Positions 18,101-33,100 of a DNA stretch of 64,000 bases are shown piece after piece (the first letter of the stretch is position 1; every line of letters begins with the position of its first letter). The translations under genes were made by a program, and so were the position numbers. The notes below the pieces were generated by a model that made no database searches, was not told the DNA's origin, and saw only the letters and a list, made by a program, of their open reading frames with translations. Origin of the DNA: Sphingobacteriales bacterium (GTDB taxonomy: Bacteria > Bacteroidota > Bacteroidia > Chitinophagales > UBA2359); the NCBI GenBank assembly GCA_016711295.1, contig JADJTE010000001.1, forward strand, positions 62,001 through 126,000, given 5' to 3'.

Positions 18101-21100
18101 ATTCGTCCGTCACCGTCCATAATACCGTAGTCGTGCCTACGGGGTAAGTATCTGAGGCGTTGCTCGTACCGTTGAAACTGTTCAGTACAGAAGCTACTCC
18201 GCAATTATCCGCAGTATAAGGTACGGGTATCGTCACCAATGCCGTACATAAACCAGCGGCATTAGACGTTACTATGCTCGTCGGGCAGTTGATGGTCGGA
18301 ACTTGTACGTCTGTAACCGTCACCGTCTGGCTGCACGTAGTCGTGTTGCCCGATGCATCCGTCGCCGTCCAAACCACTATCGTCGTGCCTACGGGATAGA
18401 AACCGCTTGCCAATGATGCGCCTGTATAATCGTTAATCAAACTCACAACGCCACAATTGTCCGTCGCTGTCGGCGGTACTACCGTTACATCGCCGTAACA
18501 TACGCCATTCACCGTATTGGCAGTAAACAATGCCCCACAACCCGCCGTAAAGGTCGGTGCGAAGTGTCTGTCACTGTCACCGTGAAAGAGCAGGTACTTA
18601 CGTTGCCCGCAGCATCGGTCGCCGTATAAGTAACGGTCGTCGTGCCAAGCGCAAAGGTGCTGCCCGATGCGTGTATACTCGTCAAGGTAATTGAACCCGA
18701 TGCCGTGCAATTGTCTGTCGGTACAGTGCGTCAAGTTGCCACTGCGTCGCAGCTACCAGAGGCAGCAGTCAAAGAAATATCGGCAGGACAAACCAACAAA
18801 GGTGCTTCGTCGTCTGTAACCGTCACCGTATGGCTGCATGTCGCTGTATTGCCATTTACGTCCGTTACCGTCCATAATACCGTAGTCGTGCCTACGGGGT
18901 AAGTATCTGAGGCGTTGCTCGTACCGTTGAAACTGTTCAGTACAGAAGCTACTCCGCAATTATCCGCAGTATAAGGTACGGGTATCGTCACCAATGCCGT
19001 ACATAAACCAGCGGCATTAGACGTTACTATGCTCGTCGGGCAGTTGATGGTCGGAACTTGTACGTCTGTAACCGTCACCGTCTGGCTGCACGTAGTCGTG
19101 TTGCCCGCTGCATCCGTCGCCGTCAAACCACTATCGTCGTGCCTACGGGATAGAAACCGCTTGCCAATGATGCGCCTGTATAATCGTTAATCAAACTCAC
19201 AACGCCACAATTGTCCGTCGCTGTCGGCGGTACTACCGTTACATCGCCGTAACATACGCCATTCACCGTATTGGCAGTAAACAATGCCCCACAACCCGCC
19301 GTAAAGGTCGGTGCCGAAGTGTCTGTCACTGTCACCGTGAAAGAGCAGGTCGTAGTATTGCCCGCAGCATCGGTCGCCGTATAAGTAACGGTCGTCGTGC
19401 CAAGCGCAAAGGTGCTGCCCGATGCGTGTACTCGTCAAGGTAATTGAACCCGATGCCGTGCAATTGTCCGTAGGAACAAGTGCGCCCAAGTTGCTGCGTC
19501 GCAGCTACCAGAGGCAGCAGTCAAAGAAATATCGGCAGGACAAACCAACAATGGTGCTTCGCTGTCTGTAACCGTCACCGTATGGCTGCATGTCGCTGTA
19601 TTGCCATTTACGTCCGTTACCGTCCAGACTACCGTCGTCGTGCCCACGGGGTAAGTATCTGAGGCGTTGCTCGTACCGTTGAAACTGTTCAGTACAGAAG
19701 CTACTCCGCAATTATCCAGGTATAAGGTACGGGTATCGTCACCGATGCCGTACATAAACCCACCGCATTAGACGTTACTATGCTCGTCGGGCAGTTGATG
19801 GTCGGGGCTTGTACGTCTGTAACCGTCACCGTCTGGCTGCACGTAGTCGTGTTGCCCGATGCGTCTGTCGCTGTCCAAACTACTATCGTCGTGCCTACGG
19901 GATAGAAACCGCTTGCTAATGATGCGCCTGTATAATCGTTAATCAAACTCACAACGCCGCAATTGTCCGTCGCTGTCGGCGGTACTACCGTTACATCGCC
20001 GTAACATACGCCATTCACCGTATTGGCAGTAAACAATGCCCCACAACCCGCCGTAAGGTCGGTGCCGAAGTGTCTGTCACTGTCACCGTGAAAGAGCAGG
20101 TCGTAGTATTGCCCGCAGCATCGGTCGCCGTATAAGTAACGGTCGTCGTGCCAAGCGCAAAGGTGCTGCCCGATGCGTGTGTACTCGTCAAGGTAATTGA
20201 ACCCGATGCCGTGCAATTGTCCGTAGGAACAGGTGCCGCCCAAGTTGCTACTGCGTCGCAGCTACCAGAGGCAGCAGTCAAAGAAATATCGGCAGGACAA
20301 ACCAACAATGGTGCTTCGCTGTCTGTAACCGTCACCGTATGGCTGCATGTCGCTGTATTGCCATTTACGTCCGTTACCGTCCAGACTACCGTCGTCGTGC
20401 CCCAGGGGTAAGTATCTGAGGCGTTGCTCGTACCGTTGAAACTGTTCAGTACAGAAGCTACTCCGCAATTATCCGCAGTATAAGGTACGGGTATCGTCAC
20501 CGATGCCGTACATAAACCCACCGCATTAGACGTTACTATGCTCGTCGGGCAGTTGATGGTCAGGGCGTACGCGTCTGTAACCGTCACCGTCTGGCTGCAC
20601 GTAGTCGTGTTGCCCGATGCATCCGTCGCCGTCCAAACCACTATCGTCGTGCCTACGGGATAGAAACCGCTTGCTAATGATGTGTTGTTATAATTATTCT
20701 GAATCGTGACCGTTCCTGTACAGTTATCGCTAACGGTAGGAGTCGGAACAGTTACATTTCCGTAGCATACTCCGTTCACTGTATTAGCATTAACCGTAAT
20801 ACCGCAATTGCTGGTAAAGGTAGGTGCGGTTTGGTCTTGTACCGTGACCGTAAAGCTACAAGTCTGCGTATTGCCATTTACATCGGTCGCCGTGTAGGTA
20901 ACGGTTGTCGTGCCAAGCGCAAAGATACTGCCCGAAACGTGTGTGCTTGCAAGGTTCTGAATAGCACAATTATCAGTAGGTGTGGGAGTTATCCATGTTG
21001 CAACTGCCGTACATACACCTGCATCAGTGGGCAAGGTAATGTTGGCAGGACATGCCAAAACAGGAGGCTGTAGATCCTGCACCGTTACATTAGTGCTACA

Positions 21101-24100
21101 AGTAGCTGTATTACCACTTAGGTCGGTGATAGTCCATACTACCGTTGTCGTGCCTACGGGGTAAGTGCCCGATGCGTTATTTGTACCTGTAATATTGTTG
21201 ATAACCGAAGTAATTCCGCAATTGTCCATCGCAAAAGGCGAGGTTACTGCTACCACCGCGCTACATACTCCTGCATCAGCAGGCTGAACAATAGGTGCAG
21301 GGCAGAATATGGCAGGTGGCTGCATATCATTTACTTGTACAATGCTCGAACAAGTGGCGGTATTTCCGTTGCTATCGGTAGCTGTCCAAGTAATCACATT
21401 AGCACCTACGGGATAGATACCGCTTGCATTATTACCTGTACTTGCCATCACTACATCGCCTAATACATCAACCGCTACGTAGCTAATCGTCACCACTCCA
21501 CCACAATTGTCGGTAGCAGTAGCAGGAGCTACATCAACAATAGCATAGCAACCCAAAGCGTTTTTGGTAGCAGTAGGCGGACAGGTTAGTACTGGTGCTG
21601 TATTATCCTCAACAACGATATCAATAGTTTGGGTAAACACGCAACAACTGCTACAATTGGTGTAGGAGTAAGTAATAGTATGTGTGCCAACACCTGCCAA
21701 AGCAGGATTAAATGTACCACTTACGTTGTCAGTGATACCCGTTCCGCTCCACAAACCACCCGCAGGATTAACCACTGCTGTACCCGTTCCTGCGGGAGTA
21801 GTTACCGTAGCGGTCAGGTTGATAGCCGCCGCGTTGGGACAGAACGGCCCGACAGGAGTGATTACGATGCTGCTATTGTCTATGATTTGGATATAATCAG
21901 TATGGGGCAATCCACATGAACCAGCGGGAGGTGTATAGATAATACCAATCATTCCATCGCCGTCTTGTGGCGTATAAATATCGCCTACCAACGCCACTTC
22001 GGGCGATGTAGTAAGGGCAAATGTACCACCCGAAACCGCTACGTATTGCGCTAAATTGATATTCCCATCTTGCACACACCAATTGTCAGGCAAGTCAAAA
22101 CCTACCGAAGTGCCATTAATAGTAATAACCGCTGTGGAAGGACCTGGGTCGCAACCAAAACCTGCACCTGTGCTTGGCAAGCTATACTGAACCGTTATTT
22201 GGTAAGGTTGTACGTCGCTGAATGATATTTGGTAGCTTAAGACATTGTTGGTAATTGTTGGTGTCACTGCAAGGTTATCCGCTGTAATGGTAAATGTACC
22301 ACCTGACGTTGCTCCATTCCAAAGGGCTTCCAAGTTTACCGTTCCCGAAGTAGATTGGCAAACCGAAATATCCTGCAATGTTGTAGCACGGTCAGCAATA
22401 ACGGTTATATTATGCACCTCGCTCGATTCGCAGGCACCCGTGCCTACTGTATGCGTAACGGCATGGACTCCAACCCCCGCCACTGACGGAGTAAATATCC
22501 AATTTGTGCCGTCGAATGATACTCCTGCACCACTCCAAACAGATGCCGCTGCTATCGGGGCTGCCTCTAAAATGTAGGCAGGGCTAAGGCTAACACACAA
22601 AGCAGGCGGTGCCGTCCATGTTGCGTTGCCACCATCTACTACCGTCAATACCTCGAACACCGTCGTCTGGCAACTGCCTACGCCGCCGTCTGTTATCGTC
22701 TCCGTAAGGCTGATTGTCGTCGTGCCTATACCCATTATCGTATAGGCTCCCGTTGAAGCATCGGTTATCGTCAATACTGCCCGGATTGCTCGACTGCCAA
22801 TGCTCGTATAGGTACTGCTAAATGTAGGTGTGATACCCGTATAATAATCGCTCACTAAGCCCGAAACTCCATCAGTACATAGCTCATCGGGCATATCTAT
22901 CGACGGCTGCGGGTTGAAACTGAGCGTCACGCTTATCGTCTCGCTATCGAAACAAGCACCGCCCGCTACTGCATTACCCACTGTATAGGTAATATCGAAC
23001 GAACCGCCCGCCGTGATATAAGCTATATCTCCGAATACGCCCAAGGTCGTGCCTACGCTACCCACACTCGGTACTATACTAAACGTACCGCCTGCCGTTG
23101 TCGTTGCATTGAAATATCCTGTCAAATCGTACATACCATAGCTTACACTCGGTACATAATCGATACATTCGTTAAATACCGCTAAACTCGCATCTACTTC
23201 GGGAACTACCGTAATCGTATGCACCTCGCTCGATTCACAGGCACCTGTGCCTACTGTATGCGTAACGGCATGGACTCCAACCCCCGCCACTGACGGAGTA
23301 AATATCCAATTTGTGCCGTCGAATGATACTCCTGCACCACTCCAAACAGATGCTGCTGCTATCGGGGCTGCCTCTAAAATGTAGGCAGGGCTAAGGCTAA
23401 CACACAAAGCAGGCGGTGCCGTCCATGTTGCGTTGCCACCATCTACTACCGTCAATACCTCGAACACCGTCGTCTGGCAACTGCCTGCACCGCCGTCTGT
23501 TATCGTCTCCGTAAGGCTGATTGTCGTCGTGCCTATGCCCATTATCGTATAGGCTCCCGTTGAAGCATCGGTTATCGTCAATACTGCGGGATTGCTCGAC
23601 TGCCAATTGCTCGTATAGGTACTGCTAAATGTAGGTGTGATACCCGTATAATAATCGCTCAATAAGCCCGAAACTCCATCAGTACATAGCTCATCGGGCA
23701 TATCTATCGACGGCTGCGGGTTGAAACTGAGCGTCACGCTTATCGTCTCGCTATCGAAACAAGCACCGCCCGCTACTGCATTACCCACTGTATAGGTAAT
23801 ATCGAACGAACCGCCTGCTGTGATATAAGCTATATCTCCGAATACGCCCAAGGTCGTGCCTACGCTACCCACACTCGGTACTATACTAAACGTACCGCCT
23901 GCCGTTGTCGTTGCACTAAAATAACCCGTCAAATCATACGTACCATAAGCAACGCTCGGTACATAGTCGATACATTCGTTAAATACCGCTAAACTCGCAT
24001 CTACTTCGGGAACTACCGTAATCGTATGCACCTCGCTCGATTCGCAGCACTGTGCCTACTGTATGCGTAACGGCATGGACTCCAACCCCCGCCACTGACG

Positions 24101-27100
24101 GAGTAAAGACCCAATTTGTGCCGTCGAATGATACTCCTGCACCACTCCAAACAGATGCCGCTGCTATCGGTGCTGCTTCTAATATATAAGCAGGGCTAAG
24201 GCTAACACACAAAGCAGGCGGTGCCGTCCATGTTGCGTTGCCACCATCTACTACCGTCAATACCTCGAACACCGTCGTCTGGCAACTGCCTGCACCGCCG
24301 TCTGTTATCGTCTCCGTAAGGCTGATTGTCGTCGTGCCTATGCCCATTATCGTATAGGCTCCGTTGAAGCATCGGTTATCGTCAATACTGGGATTGCTCG
24401 ACTGCCAATGCTCGTATAGGTACTGCTAAATGTAGGTGTGATACCCGTATAATAATCGCTCAATAAGCCCCGAAACTCCATCAGTACATAGCTCATCGGG
24501 CATATCTATCGACGGCTGCGGGTTGAAACTGAGCGTCACGCTTATCGTCTCGCTATCGAAACAAGCACCGCCCGCTACTGCATTACCCACTGTATAGGTA
24601 ATATCAAACGAACCGCCTGCTGTGATATAAGCAATATCTCCGAATACGCCCAAGGTCGTGCCTACGCTACCCACACTCGGTACTATACTAAACGTGCCGC
24701 CTGCCGTTGTCGTTGCATTGAAATATCCTGTCAAATCGTACATACCATAAGCAACGCTCGGTACATAGTCGATACATTCGTTAAATACCGCTAAACTTGC
24801 ATCTACTTCGGGAACTACCGTAATCGTATGCACTTCACTCGATTCACAGGCACCCGTGCCTACTGTATGCGTAACGGCATGGACTCCAACCCCCGCCACT
24901 GACGGAGTAAATATCCAATTTGTGCCGTCGAATGATACTCCTGCACCACTCCAAACAGATGCTGCTGCTATCGGGGCTGCCTCTAAAATGTAGGCAGGGC
25001 TAAGGCTAACACACAAAGCAGGCGGTGTGCCGTCCATGTTGCGTTGCCACCATCTACTACCGTCAATACCTCGAACACCGTCGTCTGGCAACTGCCTACG
25101 CCGCCGTCTGTTATCGTCTCCGTAAGGCTGATTGTCGTCGTGCCTATGCCCATTATCGTATAGGCTCCCGTTGAAGCATCGGTTATCGTCAATACTGCCG
25201 GATTGCTCGACTGCCAATTGCTCGTATAGGTACTGCTAAATGTAGGTGTGATACCCGTATAATAATCGCTCAATAAGCCCGAAACTCCATCAGTACATAG
25301 CTCATCGGGCATATCTATCGACGGCTGCGGGTTGAAACTCAGCGTCACGCTTATCGTCTCGCTATCGAAACAAGTGCCGCCCGCTACTGCATTACCCACT
25401 GTATAGGTAATATCGAACGAACCGCCTGCTGTGATATAAGCTATATCTCCGAATACGCCCAAGGTCGTGCCTACGCTACCCACACTCGGTACTATACTAA
25501 ACGTGCCGCCTGCCGTTGTCGTTGCATTGAAATATCCTGTCAAATCGTACATATCCAAAACAGACCGGACTCGGATTTGTCCAAGAGGCATCTAATGCGT
25601 CCAAAAACTGAATATACTCTGTATGTGGTGTTGCACAACTGCTCAACAAGGGCGTATACGTAATACCTACCAAACCCGCTCCATTGACAGGGGTGTATGT
25701 TGTACCTATGCTCACCTCGGGAGCCGTTAGTAAAGCATAGGTACCACCGCCTACTGTCGTGTATTGAGTCAAATCTATTACCCCGCTGCTAACACACCAA
25801 ACATCCGGCAAGTCAAAGCCCGTCTCAGACGACGGGGTGATGGTGATAACCCCCGTACTCGGCAAAGGATCGCAAACACCCCCCAAACTAAGCGGGGGAA
25901 GCGAATATTCTACCGTGACCTGATAAGGGGCTACATCTGAAAATCCTATCGAATAAGTCAATACATCATTGCTGATACTTGGGAACAATCCAAGCGTAGA
26001 CCCCGTCACCGTAAACGTGCCACCAGGGGCCGCACCGTTGAACATCGCACTCAAATTGACCGTACTACTCGGCGACTCACACACCGTTATGTCTTGCAAG
26101 GTCGTCAATCGGGCAGGCTGAACATCTATCAATTGGGTGAGACTCGATGTGCAAGGTCCCTCGCCTACGGTATAGGTCACTAAATAGGTGCTGGACTCGG
26201 TGGATTAAAGATACCTAACGAACTTACACCACTGCCGCTCCATACGCCGCCAGCCGTGCCCGGAAACAAAAGTATTCAAATCCAAAGGCAAATCATCAAT
26301 ACAAGCAGGGGTAGGGGCTGACCAAGCTGGACTACCCGAAGGCCAAACAAAAAGTTCCTGCTCATAAACAGACGTACAAATATGACCACCTACGACATAC
26401 GTCTCCGTCAAAGTAATCGTTACTAGGCCAGGACCTGTACCCACTGTCGTCACATTCGTTCCATTCGCGTTTAGACTCAATAAACCCGGATTGCTGCTCG
26501 ACCAAACGCGCGTAGTCGGTGCACTCAATGCTCCGCTCGCCGTCTGACTCGTCAAATAGATATTCATATCTAATCCCGATGTGCCAAAACACAAATAGTC
26601 CGGAGCATCAAAAGACGCTAAGGGGCGTTCTACTATCGTCACTACTGCTGCGTCGCTCGCCGAACAACCCGAACCGCCAGAAGAAGTAACCGTATAGGTG
26701 ATATTATAGGTGCCAGGTGTTGTGTAGGACAAATCTGCGCCTACTATCGAACCTGTGCCCGAACCACCAGTAAGCGTATATACGCCGCCCGATACGCCCG
26801 CACCCAAAAGTGTGCTCAAATCTAATAGACCATCATCGTCAAAACATAAGCTTAAATCGTTTATCGTCGCTATCGCTTGCTCATAAACCGTTATCTCCGG
26901 CTGTAACTCTCCTCACAACTACCGCTACCTACCGTATAGGTAATCGTATATACTCCCCGCCGAAGTCGGGGCAAAAGTATATGGTCCGCTATTGGCAGTC
27001 AAGGGCGTAACCCCCGTGCCGCTAAACGTCCCGCCCTGAGTCGAAACACTGCCCGCTCCATCCCCATTGCCATCCGTTCCGTCCGTCTCTAATAATAAAC

Positions 27101-30100
27101 TCGGCGTACTCGACAAACAAAGCGTCGAAGGAAGTTGGAACAATGCTGAACCGCCCTGACTAATCAATATCGTCTGCTGGAAACAAGACGTACAAGGATT
27201 TGATAACCAGGTACCGTCTCGCAGTATTGAACCGTTAAATAACCCGAAGACGATAGGCTCGTCGTGTATTCGCCCGTCGCGGCATTAAAACCCAACGGCC
27301 CCGAAATATAGGTCCAAGTACCATTGGCGGGCGTACCGCCCAAAACAAACGTATCGAAGTCTGTCACCAAACCGCCATTACCCGCGCATAACTCGTCGGG
27401 TAAATCTAAGGTGAAGCCAGGACCCGATACTATCGTTATCGTCGCGTTATCCGTTGCTGTGCCAAGTCGCGCCCGAATTGCCCACGCCCGTCACATCGCC
27501 AACCGTATAGCTCACCGTGTAGCTGCCTGCCGTCGTATAGTTCAACGAATTGCCGCTAACCGTTCCCGAACCGCAACTCACACATGAAAAAGTACCGCCT
27601 GCTGTCGTAGATAAACCAAACAATGCCGTTAGGTTAACGCTGCCTGATGGTGACGAACATATCGTCAAATCATTAATCGTAGCATCTGCAAGGGGAAGAA
27701 CCTCGATATTGTGGGCATCCATCTTCTGCAAGCACCTATGCCCGTGAAATGGGTGATGACATGGACACCAACGCCTGCAACTAACGGGTCAAATACCCAA
27801 TCTGTACCTACTATCGATACGCCGTTGCCCGTCCAAGTAGATATCGATGGTGCCGTCGCAACCGCACCTAATATAATAGTCCCGCCGCCCAAACATGCTA
27901 AATCAGGGCTGACCCAAGCAGCAGAAGATGCGTCATAAACCGTCACTAATTCTGAGATAACCGTCTGGCAACTGCCCGTTCCACCGTCCGTTATCGTCTC
28001 CATCAAAGAAATGGTCACTGTTCCCGTACCTACAATATCATAAGTACCATCAGCAGCAAGGGTAATAATCCCCACCGCAGGAACTGCTGACCAAGTGCGA
28101 ACATAGGTACTACTAAACGTAGGCGTGATACCCGTATAATAATCGTCCATATCGCCATTGGGGTCGGTCAAGCAAAAACTATCCGGTATATCCATCGACG
28201 GCTGCGGATTGAAACTGAGCGTCACGCTTATCGTCTCGCTATCGAAACAAGCACCGCCCGCTACTGCATTACCCACTGTATAGGTAATGTCGAACGAACC
28301 GCCTGCTGTGATATAAGCTATATCTCCGAATACGCCCAAGGTCGTGCCTACGCTACCCACACTCGGTACTATACTAAACGTACCGCCCGCCGTTGTCGTT
28401 GCATTGAAATATCCTGTCAAATCGTACATACCATAAGCAACGCTCGGTACATAGTCGATACATTCGTCAAACGATACTAAACTCGCATCTACTTCGGGAA
28501 CTACCGTAATCGTATGCACTTCGCTCGATTCGCAGGCACCTGTGCCTAACGTGTAGGTAATCGTATAAACGCCCGGTGATGAAGGGTTAAATATGCCCAA
28601 GGAAGTTACTCCTGTTCCACTCCAGACACCACCCGCAGTAGTCGCAAGCAAAGATAAATCAAGTGGCAAGGCTCCAAAACAGACCGGACTCGGATTTGTC
28701 CAAGAGGCATCTAATGCGTCCAAAAACTGAATATACTCTGTATGTGGTGTTGCACAACTGCTCAACAAGGGCGTATACGTAATACCTACCAAACCCGCTC
28801 CATTGACAGGGGTGTATGTTGTACCTATGCTCACCTCGGGAGCCGTTAGTAAAGCATAGGTACCACCGCCTACTGTCGTGTATTGAGTCAAATCTATTAC
28901 CCCGCTGCTAACACACCAAACATCCGGCAAGTCAAAGCCCGTCTCAGACGACGGGGTGATGGTGATAACCCCCGTACTCGGCAAAGGATCGCAAACACCC
29001 CCCAAACTAAGCGGGGGAAGCGAATATTCTACCGTGACCTGATAGGGGGCTACATCTGAAAATCCTATCGAATAAGTCAATACATCATTGCTGATACTTG
29101 GGAACAATCCAAGCGTAGAGCCCGTCACCGTAAACGTACCGCCAGGGGCGGCACCGTTGAACATCGCGCTCAAATTGACCGTACTACTCGGCGACTCACA
29201 CACCGTTATGTCTTGCAAGGTCGTCAATCGGGCAGGCTGAACATCTATCAATTGGGTGAGACTCGATGTGCAAGGTCCCTCGCCTACGGTATAGGTCACT
29301 AAATAGGTGCCAGGACTCGGTGGATTAAAGATACCTAACGAACTTACACCACTGCCGCTCCATACGCCGCCAGCCGTGCCCGAAACAAAAGTATTCAAAT
29401 CCAAAGGCAAATCATCAATACAAGCAGGGGTAGGGGCTGACCAAGCTGGACTACCCGAAGGCCAAACAAAAAGTTCCTGCTCATAAACAGACGTACAAAT
29501 ATGACCACCTACGACATACGTCTCTGTCAAAGTAATCGTTACTAGGCCAGGACCTGTACCCACTGTCGTCACATTCGTTCCATTCGCGTTTAGACTCAAT
29601 AAACCCGGATTGCTGCTCGACCAAACGCGCGTCGTCGGCGCACTCAATGCACCGCTCGCCGTCTGACTCGTCAAATACATATTCATATCTAATCCTGATG
29701 TACCAAAACATAAATAGTCCGGAGCATCAAAAGACGCTAAGGGGCGTTCTACTATCGTCACTACTGCTGCGTCGCTCGCCGAACAACCCGAACCACCAGA
29801 CGAAGTAACCGTATATGTGATATTATAGGTGCCAGGTGTTGTGTAGGACAAATCTGCGCCTACTATCGAACCTGTGCCCGAACCACCAGTAAGCGTATAT
29901 ACGCCGCCCGATACGCCCGCGCCCAAAAGTGTGCTCAAATCTAATAGACCATCATCGTCAAAACACAAACTTAAATCGTTTATCGTCGCTATCGCTTGCT
30001 CATAAACCGTTATCTCCCGGCTGTAACTCTCCTCACAACTACCGCTACCTACCGTATAGGTAATCGTATATACTCCCGCCGAAGATGGGGCAAAAGTATA

Positions 30101-33100
30101 TGGACCACTATTGGCGGTCAAAGGCGTAACGCCCGTGCCGCTAAACGTCCCGCCCTGAGTCGAAACACTACCCGCTCCATCGCCATTGCCATCCGTTCCG
30201 TCCGTCTCTAATAATAAACTCGGCGTACTCGACAAACAAAGCGTCGAAGGAAGTTGGAACAAAGCCGAACCGCCTTGACTAATCAATATCGTCTGCTGGA
30301 AACAAGACGTACAAGGATTTGATACACCAGTACCGTCTCGCAGTATTGAACCGTTAAATAGCCTGACGACGATAGGCTCGTCGTGTATTCGCCCGTCGCG
30401 GCATTAAAACCCAACGGCCCCGAAATATAGGTCCAAGTACCATTGGCGGGCGTACCGCCCAAAACAAACGTATCGAAGTCTGTCACCAAACCGCCATTAC
30501 CCGCGCATAACTCGTCGGGTAAATCTAAGGTGAAGCCAGGACCCGATACTATCGTTATCGTCGCGTTATCCGTTGCTGTACAAGTCGCGCCCGAATTGCC
30601 CACGCCCGTCACATCGCCAACCGTATAGCTCACCGTGTAGCTGCCTGCCGTCGTATAGTTCAACGAATTGCCGCTAACCGTTCCCGAACCGCAACTCACA
30701 CATGAAAAAGTACCGCCTGCTGTCGTAGATAAACCAAACAATGCCGTTAGGTTAACGCTGCCTGATGGTGACGAACATATCGTCAAATCATTAATCGTAG
30801 CATCTGCAAGGGGAAGAACCTCGATATTGTGGGCATCCACATCTTCGCAAGCACCTATGCCCGTGAAATGGGTGATGACATGGACACCAACGCCTGCAAC
30901 TAACGGGTCAAATACCCAATCTGTACCTACTATCGATACGCCGTTGCCCGTCCAAGTAGATATCGATGGTGCGTCGCAACCGCACCTAATATAATAGTCC
31001 CGCCGCCCAAACATGCTAAATCAGGGCTGACCCAAGCAGCAGAAGATGCGTCATAAACCGTCACTAATTCTGAGATAACCGTCTGGCAACTGCCCGTTCC
31101 ACCGTCCGTTATCGTCTCCATCAAAGAAATGGTCACTGTTCCCGTACCTACAATATCATAAGTACCATCAGCAGCAAGGGTAATAATCCCCACCGCAGGA
31201 ACTGCTGACCAAGTGCGAACATAGGTACTACTAAACGTAGGCGTGATACCCGTATAATAATCGTCCATATCGCCATTGGGGTCGGTCAAGCAAAAACTAT
31301 CCGGTATATCCATCGACGGCTGCGGATTGAAACTGAGCGTCACGCTTATCGTCTCGCTATCGAAACAAGTGCCGCCCGCTACCGAATTACCCACTGTATA
31401 GGTAATATCGAACGAACCGCCTGCTGTGATATAAGCTATATCCCCAAATACGCCCAAGGTCGTGCCTACGCTACCCACACTCGGTACTATACTAAACGTA
31501 CCGCCCGCCGTTGTCGTTGCATTGAAATATCCTGTCAAATCATACGTACCATAAGAAACGCTCGGTACATAGTCGATACATTCGTTAAATACTGCCAAAC
31601 TCGCATCTACTTCGGGGCTTACTATGATGGTTTCACAGTAGGTTGTCAAACAAGATGGAATACCTACCGCTACGCAAACGCTATAAGTACCCGCGCCTGC
31701 TGTTGAAGGATTAAATACGCCTGTTGCGCCGTTGTCCGTCACACCATTACCCGATACCACGTACCAATCTATCAAATCATCGGCATTTAACCCTACTGAT
31801 GTAGCATAACTTGCTATATCCGCAGCCGTAGTACCGCTAAGGACAAGAGGCACATTGGTCTCGGAGGCACAGGCGATAGAAGGAATGGCGAAGTTAGGTG
31901 CAAAACTTGGATATATAACTATTGATTTATAAACTATATAACCTTCGCAGCTACTATCATCGTCATCTATTTCGTAAGAGATAATATAGGTGCCGGCACT
32001 CGCCAAACTCGGATTAACCGTCAATGTACCATCGCCATTATCCGTAAAGCCAGTAGCAACCGTACCTGTTGTAGGTAGTGCGGGGGCTACGGATACGCCA
32101 AAGGGGGCAGTTAGGGCATTATCAGCATCGAGATAGCCTATTACCGAAACGGTCAAATTTGGGTCATTCTGGCAAACCGTAGAACCGAAGCCTATCAGGT
32201 CGGCATTACACGATTCGTTGCATTGCTCAATAATAACAATCTCATCGAAAGATTTAGCAGGGCAGCTACCACTCGCCGCCAATGAATAGCGAATTTCGAG
32301 TACTGTACCTGCGGCAAAAGTACTGGGGTCAAATACATTACCCGCGCCAATATTAGTTGTAATAAAGCCGCCTGCACCGTTTACTTGATAAGACCAAGTA
32401 CCACCCGCTGTTGTAGCAGCTGTCAAGTAGGTATCTAAGTCGGGGTATTGAGCTACGCCAATATTGCGACACAGGGTACTAGGTCCGTCCCAAGCAGCGT
32501 TTGTGTTCTGGATAGTAATGGTCGCGTTGTCTGTACCGTCGCAGTCGCCGCCTATACTGGTGACTGTATAGGTGATGTTATAGGTACCTGCTTGAGTAAC
32601 GACTAATTGCCCGCAACCTTGCACGGTGGCACCTGGTGCAGCAGTCATTGTAAAGCAGCCGCCTGGTGTAGTGGGATTTAGAGCCGAATTATTAAACATT
32701 ACGGAAAGGTCTATCGTTTCGGGGAAACTGCCTATGCAAACGGTTCTATCATCAATATTAGGCTCTGCTGCGGGCACTACCTCTATTGTTTCACAATGTG
32801 TTTGTATGCAAGAAGGCACGCCTACATCAACGCAAACAGTATAAATACCTGGTACGGGAGGCGTGAAAACCGCCGTTACGCCGTCTGGATTTTCAGCAAC
32901 TCCCGTGCTTGCCTGCCATTGAACAATCTCGGCGGCGGTAATACCTGTCAAGTAGCCGGGCACCGTCACGGGATTGCTTAACGCTAAGGCTACGGTATTG
33001 TTCGTACCGCCTGTGCTTTCGCAAATCGCCGTTGGTGCATCGAATAAGGGGCTAAATGTCGGATTGACCAATATGCTGATGCTATTAGTGAAAGCGCAAT

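Noticed and set aside
14671..20650. Regular repeats that might be taken for a CRISPR array
   Set aside because: The unit is 759 bp and codes for HYR domains; there are no short repeats with unique spacers.
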